Origin: Variovorax sp. HW608
GTDB lineage: Bacteria > Pseudomonadota > Gammaproteobacteria > Burkholderiales > Burkholderiaceae_C
Direction: 5' to 3'
Assembly (NCBI RefSeq): GCF_900090195.1
Contig: NZ_LT607803.1
Span: 2,046,001-2,110,000 of the forward strand
Length of the DNA: 64,000 nucleotides
The notes under the pieces were generated by a model, which saw only the letters and a program-made list of their open reading frames with translations, was not told where the DNA came from and made no database searches. Shown one piece after another: positions 8,522 to 15,484 of this stretch (positions are counted from its first letter, which is position 1; each line of letters starts with the position of its first letter). A program made the translations under genes and the position numbers.

Positions 8522-9717
8522 TTGGCCCACCCCAATTGCAGTCGGCGTGCCTGCGCTTCGAGGCGCGCACGCGGCACCAGCGATCCATCCGGCAATGGCA
8601 GGACGGCACGCCACTCCGAGCGCTCGATTTCCCGAAACGCACCGAACACCGCGACGGCACGCGCGTCGCCGCGCAGCTCGAGGTCCAGTTCGCGCGCTTC
8701 GCCGGGGCGCAGGTAGAGACTCTGGCGCGCGAGCATGTTCGGCCCGAGGGTGGCTTCGTCATCGTCGTAGAGGCTGTCGAAGCTCGCCTTTTCGAAGCTG
8801 CTCGCGTCGCTCAGCACGTAGACCCTGAGCGCCAATGAGGCAGACGCATCGCGTGCATCGGTGTTCAGGCTGCGCTGCGCCTGCACGAGCAGCTGCAGGT
8901 TGCGTTTGGGTCCGGCCAGCGCCGGCGCCGGCGCGGGGTTGAACATGAAATTCACGACCATCGAGGTGTTGACCCAGGGAATCTGGCGCTCCGAGGTGTC
9001 GCGCAGCACCTTGATGCGGACGGTCTTCATCATTTCCTCGACATCCACGCCAGGGGTTCGCATCTCGGCGGCGAGGTGACGCGTGTAGATGCTGTTGCCG
9101 CCGACCGGGCCGTCCTCGGCGACGCGCCCCGGCGCGGCGGAGAAGGCGATCAGGGCACCTGGCGCCGCCATCTCGGCCAGGCCGTTGGCGTTGCGCGAAG
9201 CGCCGCGCATCGCGAAGGGGTCGTTGCGGCAGGCATCGATGATGAAGATGCGCGCGCGTGGACGCACCCGATCGATATGCGTGAGCAGCGCCTCCTGCAT
9301 GTCGATGGCCTCGTCGCGCACTTCAGCCTCATCGCGCAATGCGATGTCGACCGGCAGCAGGAAATTGCGCCCGCCGATCTGTACGCCGTGCCCGGCGTAA
9401 TAGAAGACCGATGCCACCTGATCGTCGTCCATGCGGCGCGCGAATTCCCGCAACACGCGCTTGAAGTCGCGGGCATTGAGATTGAGATACTCGCCGACCT
9501 CGAAGTTGAGGGAGCGCAATGTCTGCGCGACCAGGCGAGCGTCGTGCTCGGGGTTGTTCAGCGGGATCTCGGGGTACCGCCCGTTGCCGATGACGAGTGC
9601 GACACGGCGTTGGCCAGCCGACTCGCCCGTGGCCCGCGGTTGCGCGAGGCCGGCTCGGCTCCACCAGACGGGCACGAAACCGAAGCCAAGGCAGGCGAGC
9701 AGGCGACGGCGGTTCAT
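8518..9717 (-). CDS. Caspase-like (C14) peptidase fused to a TssJ domain
   Basis: A 399-residue exported protein. It begins with a signal-like segment (MNRRRLLACLGFGF, cleavage probably near GLA-Q at 25-26). Residues ~36-260 are a caspase-like domain with LVIGNGRY, catalytic H110 in YYAGHG and C163 in IIDACRNDP. Residues ~272-390 match the T6SS lipoprotein TssJ: an LQLLVQAQ strand, LRVYVLSD, FDSLYDDDEATL, LRPGEARELDLEL and EWRAVLPLP. TssJ normally is a small outer-membrane lipoprotein; here no proper lipobox is visible, since LLAC lies at residues 6-9 before any hydrophobic stretch. The gene sits directly before tssL and tssM with a four-base overlap, exactly where tssJ belongs. The fusion is seen in sequence; a protease role in T6SS is inference. 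Confidence 0.85.
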   Translation of the reverse strand: MNRRRLLACLGFGFVPVWWSRAGLAQPRATGESAGQRRVALVIGNGRYPEIPLNNPEHDARLVAQTLRSLNFEVGEYLNLNARDFKRVLREFARRMDDDQVASVFYYAGHGVQIGGRNFLLPVDIALRDEAEVRDEAIDMQEALLTHIDRVRPRARIFIIDACRNDPFAMRGASRNANGLAEMAAPGALIAFSAAPGRVAEDGPVGGNSIYTRHLAAEMRTPGVDVEEMMKTVRIKVLRDTSERQIPWVNTSMVVNFMFNPAPAPALAGPKRNLQLLVQAQRSLNTDARDASASLALRVYVLSDASSFEKASFDSLYDDDEATLGPNMLARQSLYLRPGEARELDLELRGDARAVAVFGAFREIERSEWRAVLPLPDGSLVPRARLEAQARRLQLGWAK

Positions 9718-9849
9718 GGTGCGGCCGAAAGAATGGATGCTGCGGATCTCGAGGGCTCCACTGGCGATCGCATCCCATTCTCGGTGGAGCGCTGCGGCGG
9801 CACAAGGGGAGGGCGGGGCGGGCTGGGCGCAGCCCGGCCCTGGGGGCGC

Positions 9850-10482
9850 TCATGAACCGCGGAACTGCACACGACGGTTGATGGCGGCGTACGGATCGGT
9901 GTCTTCGATCGGCTGGCTCGGGCCGTACCCGACGGTCTTCAGGCGAGCGGCATCGATGCCGTGCTCGTGAACGAGATAGTCACGCACGGCGCGAGCCCGG
10001 TTGCGCGACAGCTCGAGGTTGTAGGCCGGGCTGCCCGAGGCGTCGGTGTGACCTTCGACCGTGACGATCTTTCCTGGTGCCAGCAGCTTGATGCCCTTGG
10101 CGAGTGCGTCGAGCTGGGTCCGTGCGGCCGGAAGGATCTCGGCGGAATCGAAGGCAAACTGCACCGGCAAGGACAGCGCCGAGGCAGCGCTGTTCGCATC
10201 GGCACGCACGACGCGTGCCTTGTCCGAGGGATGCGCCGATACGCTCACCCGGGAAGCCGTCGCCATCGCCGTGGTTTTCACCGTGGCCTTGGCCGGGGCC
10301 GCGGGCGCATCGTCGAGCAGGCGAATCGAGCGGGTGTTGCCGAGCACGTCCGCCACGTCCTCCGGGATCACGAGCTGGCCTTCGCGGTAGACCATGACCT
10401 TCTCGGCCTTCGCGGCGGGGGCGGCGATCATTGCCACGGCGGCGGCGAGGGCGAGGGCGAGGGTGCTGAGGTAGCGGATCAT
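9850..10482 (-). CDS. OmpA-family peptidoglycan-binding protein
   Basis: A 210-residue periplasmic or outer-membrane-attached protein. A Sec signal peptide occupies about residues 1-26, ending in AAKA. A middle region of unknown fold follows. The C-terminal OmpA domain is canonical: LPVQFAFDSAEI, VEGHTDASGSPAYN, LSRNRARAVRDYL and VGYGPSQP. I chose ATG 10482, which has a clear AGGAG site just upstream; the open frame continues further but lacks support. A predicted ECF promoter sits at 10520-10548. The adjacent TssL has only a degenerate OmpA domain, so this protein might supply cell-wall anchoring. That is inference. Confidence 0.88.
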   Translation of the reverse strand: MIRYLSTLALALAAAVAMIAAPAAKAEKVMVYREGQLVIPEDVADVLGNTRSIRLLDDAPAAPAKATVKTTAMATASRVSVSAHPSDKARVVRADANSAASALSLPVQFAFDSAEILPAARTQLDALAKGIKLLAPGKIVTVEGHTDASGSPAYNLELSRNRARAVRDYLVHEHGIDAARLKTVGYGPSQPIEDTDPYAAINRRVQFRGS

Positions 10483-10519
10483 TTGAGGCTCCTGAGGCGT
10501 TGGGGTCGTCGATGCCCAT

Positions 10520-10548
10520 GGGTTGCGCGCACCGTCCGCCCGGTTCAA
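10520..10548 (-). promoter_or_regulatory. Predicted ECF sigma-factor promoter (copy B)
   Basis: On the minus strand this reads TTGAACCGG, 13 bases, then GCAACCC, followed by ATGGGC. The same arrangement with identical spacing recurs at 14440-14468 and 17101-17129, always upstream of a minus-strand gene. The GAACC half fits an ECF -35 element. It lies about 40 bases upstream of the OmpA-family start and overlaps the last codons of the DUF2807 gene. Confidence 0.65.
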
Positions 10549-11279
10549 TCTTTGTCGACCGAGCCGATGCCGCGAATGGAGCGTGTCACCGCCGGATCGC
10601 CGTGATAGCGCACGTGGCCGATGCCGCCGATGCGCACTGCCAGCGTGTTGCTGGCGGCGAGCTGCGCCTTTCCGTTGCCGTCGATGGCCACGGTGGCGCG
10701 CTCGCTGGCGAGCCTGGGTGCGGAATAGCTGCCGATGCCGGCAATATCGAGTTGCTGTGCCGTCACCTGGCCGCCGCCAACGGCGACATCGCCGGAGCCG
10801 GTGATCCGAACGTCGAGGCTCTGCGCGTTTTCCAGACGCTCCACGCGGATCGAGCCGCCGCCCGCCAGCACCAGTGCGAGGGCCTCGCTGCGCAGCGGCC
10901 CGATGCGGGTCGTGTTGATGGTGCGCGACTCGAAGGCTCGCAATGTCTTGACGCCGAGCTTCATCCGGATCGGCTGCTCTGTCTCGACCTTGCCGTCAAT
11001 GCCGATGACGAGGCGCCGACCGTGGACCTCGGCAGTAATCTTGCGCAGCACCGCGGGCTCGGCTTCCAGGGTCAGCGACTCGCGCGGGCCCTGTTCGACG
11101 CTGAATTCGCCGGGGACGGTGGACACGACTTCGTCGAAATCGGCGACGCTGCGGGTTTCGGTGGCTGCCTGTGCCGGCCCGGAAGGGGTTGCGGCAAGGA
11201 CTGCGGCGCAGCCGGCGGCGAGGGCCGCGGCCCGCAGCGATGCCGCAACGGGGAAGAAGGCTTGTGCGAACCAGTGCAT
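10545..11279 (-). CDS. Exported DUF2807 (GIN-domain) protein
   Basis: A 244-residue exported protein. After a signal-like N-terminus (hydrophobic to about residue 38) comes a beta-helical putative auto-transporter adhesin domain of the DUF2807 type. The features are FDEVVSTVPGEFSVEQG, SLDVRITGSGDVAV, QLDIAGIGSYSAP, and a C-terminal IRGIGSVDKD with repeated G-x-G turns. The family is common but its molecular role is unknown; cell-surface or envelope placement is usual. It sits between the OmpA gene and a small membrane-anchored protein, all on the minus strand. GGAG upstream of ATG 11279 supports the start. Confidence 0.8.
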   Translation of the reverse strand: MHWFAQAFFPVAASLRAAALAAGCAAVLAATPSGPAQAATETRSVADFDEVVSTVPGEFSVEQGPRESLTLEAEPAVLRKITAEVHGRRLVIGIDGKVETEQPIRMKLGVKTLRAFESRTINTTRIGPLRSEALALVLAGGGSIRVERLENAQSLDVRITGSGDVAVGGGQVTAQQLDIAGIGSYSAPRLASERATVAIDGNGKAQLAASNTLAVRIGGIGHVRYHGDPAVTRSIRGIGSVDKD

Positions 11280-11311
11280 GACGGGGACTCCAGGCCAGAG
11301 CGGTGATGCGG

Positions 11312-11728
11312 TCAGCGCGGCAGCCAGAGGCTGGGCGGCGGCGGGGAGGGGCGCGCCAGGCAGGTCGTTCCGTTGATATCGGCGGTGACGATCAGGACCC
11401 GCCCATGGCGGTCGGTCGCCACCATCTTTGCACCCTGCCGTGATTCGGCGTCGAGCGTGACCGGCCCTTCATCGAACAGCAGGTAGCCGTTCTGCCAGCA
11501 GCGGAGGTGAAAGGTGGCCGGTGCCTTCCTGCCCGCTGGCGGCTGCGCCGCCATGAGCTGGGATGCCACACGCTCGTCGCCACCGGCTGAAGCGACGCCT
11601 GCGGTCGCGCCGCGGGGCAACTGCAGCACCAGGGCGGTCACGGCGCCAAGGGCGGCGAGGGACAGCACTGCCAGGCGAGCACGTCGCTGCTTCCGACGAT
11701 CGGGAAGAAAGTCACTTGGCTTGTACAT
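11312..11728 (-). CDS. Small membrane-anchored protein of unknown function
   Basis: A 138-residue protein I do not recognise. The N-terminus is basic (DRRKQRRAR), followed by one hydrophobic span at about residues 18-37, so it is a type II anchor or uncleaved signal. The remainder is periplasmic with two cysteines (HLRCWQNGYLLFDEG and NGTTCLARP) that could form a disulphide, and ends Pro-rich. The start overlaps the end of the CsgG-like gene by 17 bases and has AGGAG upstream, so it is translated from the same mRNA. The body WQNGYLLFDEGPVTL recalls small beta-rich periplasmic proteins, with no firm match. Confidence 0.65.
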   Translation of the reverse strand: MYKPSDFLPDRRKQRRARLAVLSLAALGAVTALVLQLPRGATAGVASAGGDERVASQLMAAQPPAGRKAPATFHLRCWQNGYLLFDEGPVTLDAESRQGAKMVATDRHGRVLIVTADINGTTCLARPSPPPPSLWLPR

Positions 11729-13367
11729 GGAAGTTCTCCTGGGCGAGCGTGCCGCCGCTGGCTTTGTCGAAGGCTGCGCGGATCATGTCGAGCGTGACGC
11801 CGGGCAAGGGTTCGAAGTCGATGCCGACCAGGGCCGGGGGCAGTGACGGCATCACGTCGCGCGCCGTTGCGAAGCAGGAAACCGTCTCGGGCACGCCCTT
11901 CGCATTCATCGAGAGCCGGAAGCGCATCGGGCCGGGCAAGGTGAGCGGCTTGGCCGCAGCGATGCGCGAGTCCTGCGCGAACCGGTTGGGGAAGAAGCGT
12001 ATGACCTTGGCGTCCTCGTCGCGCAGATAGCAGTAGACATGTGCGTCCTGCGATGGCGCAAGGGCGAGGCTGATCGACTCCCCGCGTGCAAACCGCGTCT
12101 GCCGGTTCGAGGCCGAGACCGACAGCTTCAGTGACGTCGCCGTCGGCGCGGGGGCGGCAGCAGCTGTTGGCGCGGGGGCTGGCGCCGCGGGTGCGTGGGC
12201 CGGTGCTGCCGGTGCAGGTGCGGGTGCGGGTGCTGCAGCCGTCGGCGATCCGATCGTGGTGGCCAGCGTGCCGGTCGGAACGTAGCGCGCCGGTTGCGGC
12301 GGCCGCTTGACCTTGCTGTGATCCGCGGCGAGGAAGGCACTGAAGAACTTCTCGTCGAGCACTGCCGCGTGGCTGAGGCCGAGCTGTTCGCGATAGTTCG
12401 AAATCGCCTCGTCGAGGGCAGGATTGAATTCCCCGTCGATCGGGCCGTCGTAGAAGCCGCGATGACGCAGCTGGTTCTGGAAGTAGGCGATCAGCTCGAC
12501 GCGCGTCGCGGCCATTGCGCTGTACCAATCCAGCAGTTCGAGGCGCGTTTCATCATTCGCCTTCGGGTCGGAAACGCCCAGGCAGGACCAGTACGGGGTC
12601 TTGGTCAGCTTGCCGACGAGTTCCACCACCGCCAGTTCGACCAGCCCGCGCAGCGCCTGCGACTGGCCTTCCGAGCGTGCCAGGTTCATGCTGTAGTTGA
12701 TGCCGAACTTGTGATACGCGGCATCGCCGTCGATGCCCTTGCCTTGCTTCATGATCACCACTGAATTGCGTGACGTGACGCCCGGCAGCACCCCCATGTC
12801 GCTGGTCGACATCACGCTCAGGTCGAGCGCCAGCATGCTGGTGGACGCGTCCTTTGCAACGCCGAGGTTGAAGTACGGGAAGTAGCCGACGCCCATGTCT
12901 TTCTGGTTCTTGATCAGGTTCTCGTCGAATTGCGAGACGGAGCCCTTGATGTCGTAGCGCGGAATCGCCTGGTAGACCGCCGTGGTCTGCGCCGCCGAGA
13001 GAAAGCTGACCACGTTCAATGTGTCCTTGCCGAACGCGACCAGACGCACCGCACGGCTGCGCCGCGACATGTCCGACACCGCCGAGATCAGCATGTCGCG
13101 CGTTCCGGCGTTCAGCTTCTTCGTCTCGTCGTTGATTTCCTCGGTCAGCATCGTGATGTCGTGCACGCCGTAGTCGAGCATCAGCGTGTCCATGCAGCGC
13201 AGCGGCTGCGAAAAGCCCGTGATCGAACGCTGGGGCCGTTGCTCGGGACCGACGCGCATATCCGCGGTCTGCTCGATCGTTGGCTGCTTGACCTCGAGCG
13301 CCTGGCAACCCGCGAGTGCTGCGAGTGCGGCGAGCGCCAGGAAGCGCATCATGCGGCGCGGTTTCAT
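11712..13367 (-). CDS. Composite lipoprotein: CsgG-like domain, peptidoglycan-binding domain, DUF4384-type domain
   Basis: A 551-residue lipoprotein (lipobox LAGC, C21). Residues ~40-280 look like the CsgG/HfaB curli-secretion family in layout: a conserved strand-helix core, YDIKGSVSQFDENL, ALDLSVMSTSDMGVLPG, and QALRGLVELAVVELVGKL before a cysteine. Residues ~295-340 are a peptidoglycan-binding repeat (IAYFQNQLRHRGFYDGPIDG). A Pro/Ala linker (about 370-405) leads to a C-terminal beta domain like DUF4384 (SISLALAPSQDAHVYCYL, RFFPNRF). The CsgG call rests on pattern and context, not on a search. The gene is 27 bases after a small secreted protein and near a five-repeat secreted protein, consistent with an export lipoprotein for a fibre. 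GGAG precedes the ATG. Confidence 0.7.
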   Translation of the reverse strand: MKPRRMMRFLALAALAALAGCQALEVKQPTIEQTADMRVGPEQRPQRSITGFSQPLRCMDTLMLDYGVHDITMLTEEINDETKKLNAGTRDMLISAVSDMSRRSRAVRLVAFGKDTLNVVSFLSAAQTTAVYQAIPRYDIKGSVSQFDENLIKNQKDMGVGYFPYFNLGVAKDASTSMLALDLSVMSTSDMGVLPGVTSRNSVVIMKQGKGIDGDAAYHKFGINYSMNLARSEGQSQALRGLVELAVVELVGKLTKTPYWSCLGVSDPKANDETRLELLDWYSAMAATRVELIAYFQNQLRHRGFYDGPIDGEFNPALDEAISNYREQLGLSHAAVLDEKFFSAFLAADHSKVKRPPQPARYVPTGTLATTIGSPTAAAPAPAPAPAAPAHAPAAPAPAPTAAAAPAPTATSLKLSVSASNRQTRFARGESISLALAPSQDAHVYCYLRDEDAKVIRFFPNRFAQDSRIAAAKPLTLPGPMRFRLSMNAKGVPETVSCFATARDVMPSLPPALVGIDFEPLPGVTLDMIRAAFDKASGGTLAQENFHVQAK

Positions 13368-13394
13368 GACATCTCCGATGTGAGGGATTCGGGC

Positions 13395-13718
13395 TCACCG
13401 GCAACTGCCGCGGCCGACGATGTTGATGGCATTGGGTGCGAACACGAACACCTCGCGCGGAGCGGCTCCGACGCGCCCGCCGGTGTCGATGTTGCCGATG
13501 CTCTGGCTGCCGCAGGCGCCTTGGTTCTGATCCTGCGATTTCCCTTGTTCTTCAGCCCTGCGCTCCTGTGCGCCGATGCGGACCTTCTCCTTCGCGATCT
13601 TGGCGCGGAACCGCGAATCGACGTCCAGCAGTTCCTGCCCCGCGAATGCATTGGCGCAGGCGCCCAGCGTGACGGCGACAAGGACGATGCGGGTGGTTCG
13701 AACGAGGCTTGCATTCAT
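13395..13718 (-). CDS. Small secreted protein with cysteines, fibre-module partner
   Basis: A 107-residue protein with a clear signal peptide (about residues 1-26, ending ANAFA). The mature part has a charged helical stretch (RFRAKIAKEKVRIGAQERRAEE is the core, residues ~36-57), then a Gln/Gly-rich part with CGSQSIGNIDTGGR and a C-terminal cysteine near the end (VGRGSC). The two cysteines could pair. I do not recognise a family. It sits between the repeat protein and the CsgG-like lipoprotein, the position that accessory proteins such as CsgE/F hold in curli loci, but there is no visible sequence match to them. AGGAG precedes the ATG. Confidence 0.7.
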   Translation of the reverse strand: MNASLVRTTRIVLVAVTLGACANAFAGQELLDVDSRFRAKIAKEKVRIGAQERRAEEQGKSQDQNQGACGSQSIGNIDTGGRVGAAPREVFVFAPNAINIVGRGSCR

Positions 13719-13792
13719 GGCGGGTCTCCTTGCTGGAAAGGCCGCCAGCGCCGGTGGCGCTGGCGGACGGGGACGAGAGTGCAGCGCTCGTC

Positions 13793-14365
13793 TTACTTGG
13801 CGACGCCAATGCTCTGGTCGGCGCTGGACAGGAAGCCGCTTGCGCTGTTGTGGGAGCCGTTGGCGATGATGGTCGCGTTTTCCAGCTTGCCGTCGCCTTG
13901 TGCGCCGCCGATCTGCTGGGTGGCCGAGGACAGGAAGCCGGATGCGGAGTTGCTTGCGTCATTGGCTTGCACGAACGAGTTGTTCACCACGCCGTTGCCC
14001 TTGGCGAAACCCACTTCCTGCGTGGCCGAGGCGAGGAAGCCCGACGCAGAGTTGTTCAGGTTCGTGCCCTGGATCGTGCTGCTGGTGATCTGACCCTTGC
14101 CTTCGGCGTGGCCTACGCTTTGCGTCGCCGATGACAGGAAGCCCGACGCGGAGTTGTTGGCGCCGTTGACGGTCACCGTGCTGTCTTGGATCTTCGAGTT
14201 CTGCTCCGACACGCCAATGTTCTGACGCGCCGAGGCCAGGAAGCCGGACGAGCTGTTGTTGGCGTTGGTCGACGTCACCGTAGAGTTGTCGATTTCGCCG
14301 GCCATCGCGCCACCGAAGGCGAAACCGATGGCGATGAGGATGGAAGCTTTGCGAACGATTTGCAT
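13793..14365 (-). CDS. Secreted protein of five 34-residue repeats (amyloid-like candidate)
   Basis: A 190-residue protein made of a signal peptide (1-22, ending GAMA) and five tandem repeats of 34 residues, the last 31. The consensus core is NNSASGFLSSATQ, followed by xIGxAxGxG and preceded by xSTV or similar. It is rich in Ser, Asn, Gln, Gly and Ala and has no cysteine. The architecture (five short Asn/Gln/Gly repeats after a signal peptide) resembles curlin CsgA or FapC, though the repeat itself differs. With a CsgG-like lipoprotein encoded in the same cluster, a surface fibre subunit is plausible but unproven. GGAG precedes the ATG, and a predicted ECF promoter lies at 14440-14468. Confidence 0.8.
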   Translation of the reverse strand: MQIVRKASILIAIGFAFGGAMAGEIDNSTVTSTNANNSSSGFLASARQNIGVSEQNSKIQDSTVTVNGANNSASGFLSSATQSVGHAEGKGQITSSTIQGTNLNNSASGFLASATQEVGFAKGNGVVNNSFVQANDASNSASGFLSSATQQIGGAQGDGKLENATIIANGSHNSASGFLSSADQSIGVAK

Positions 14366-14439
14366 GATGATCTCCAGAGAGTGATGACAGGGGTTGAGGT
14401 TGAGGTCGGGCTTGCCGGATGGCTCGCCTTCCCGCCCAT

Positions 14440-14468
14440 GGGTTGCAGGGCTTCCGAATTCGGTTCAA
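14440..14468 (-). promoter_or_regulatory. Predicted ECF sigma-factor promoter (copy C)
   Basis: On the minus strand this reads TTGAACCGA, 13 bases, then GCAACCC and ATGGGC, the same layout as copies at 10520-10548 and 17101-17129. It lies about 75 bases upstream of the repeat-protein start. It probably drives the repeat protein, the small secreted protein and the CsgG-like lipoprotein, which follow each other on the minus strand. Confidence 0.65.
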
Positions 14469-14511
14469 GGAGATTTCGGGCGTACGGCGCACGGGGGTAG
14501 GATCGCCCGCG

Positions 14512-15471
14512 ATGCCCGACAGTGCGCCGCCTGATCCGCCTCCAAAGCCGCCACGCCTGACGGGCTTGCGCGGCGTCTTCGACGCGCTGCGGAACTTCGG
14601 GCTGATGGGCCTCGGCACGCCCGGTGCGGGCGACTACGAAAGCTTCACGGCCAGTGACGGCCACGTGGTTCCCGTGTGGATGCTCGGCGGCGGGTCGCCG
14701 CTGATCCTGGTGCATGGGTTCGGATGCACGCACCGCGACTGGTTGCCGGTGGCCCGGCGCTTGGCGCGGCGCCACTGCGTGCTGTCCTGGGACGCACGCG
14801 GGCACGGCAGTTGCCGGTCGGTGAACGGCAGCATCACGCTGGCGCGCCTCGCGACCGACCTGGCCGAGGCACTCGACCACTTCGGGCTACAGCGTTCGAT
14901 CCTGGTCGGGCACTCGATGGGCGCGCTGACGCTGATGCAGTACCTGCACCTGCATGGCACCCAGCGAGTCGCTGCGGTGGCGCTGGTCGATCAGTCGCCC
15001 TGCATCGTGACGGACGACAGCTGGCGCCTCGGGCTGTTCGGCGGCTGCAGCGCGGCGATGCTGTCCGGGCTGATTGCCGGCGCGCGCCAGGATCTGGCCG
15101 GCACACTGCTGAACGAGGTCGGCGCGCTTGCAGGCGCCTGGGTGCAGCGCCAGCTGAGTGTCGAAGCAGCGCTCGGACGGCTGCTGCGCCGCCGACTGGG
15201 ACGCATCGATGTCAGGCCGCTGCTCGACCTCGCCGAATCGATGGCGCAGGCCGACTTCCGCGCTTCGCTGTCGCGCCTCGACGCGCCGCTGCTCGTCGTG
15301 CTCGGGGCGCGCAGCCCGCACTACGCCGGCGTGCCGCTCGATGCCTGGTATCGCGACACGGTGAAGCACGCGCAGATTTCGATCTTCCCGCGTGCCGGCC
15401 ATTCGCCGCATGTCAGCGAGTCGCTGCGCTTCGCCAGCGAGCTCGAGCGCTTCATCGAGGACCATGCATGA
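14512..15471 (+). CDS. Alpha/beta hydrolase
   Basis: A 319-residue alpha/beta-hydrolase-fold protein. Visible are the oxyanion HGFGCTHRDW, the nucleophile elbow GHSMG with serine, an acidic residue near LLVVLGARSPH, and a C-terminal AGHSPH supplying the histidine. The start is ATG 14512; an in-frame extension to 14419 would overlap promoter C and adds a low-complexity leader. No signal peptide is evident. Substrate is unknown. It is the only plus-strand gene inside the minus-strand envelope block, and it ends convergently 13 bases before the second caspase gene. Confidence 0.8.
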   Translation: MPDSAPPDPPPKPPRLTGLRGVFDALRNFGLMGLGTPGAGDYESFTASDGHVVPVWMLGGGSPLILVHGFGCTHRDWLPVARRLARRHCVLSWDARGHGSCRSVNGSITLARLATDLAEALDHFGLQRSILVGHSMGALTLMQYLHLHGTQRVAAVALVDQSPCIVTDDSWRLGLFGGCSAAMLSGLIAGARQDLAGTLLNEVGALAGAWVQRQLSVEAALGRLLRRRLGRIDVRPLLDLAESMAQADFRASLSRLDAPLLVVLGARSPHYAGVPLDAWYRDTVKHAQISIFPRAGHSPHVSESLRFASELERFIEDHA

Positions 15472-15484
15472 GCGGTGATCCGGC

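Noticed and set aside
13793..14365. CRISPR-like array in the repeated DNA of the five-repeat gene
   Set aside because: The repeats are protein-level (34 codons each), diverged at DNA level, and lie in an intact reading frame with a signal peptide; there are no unique spacers or cas genes.
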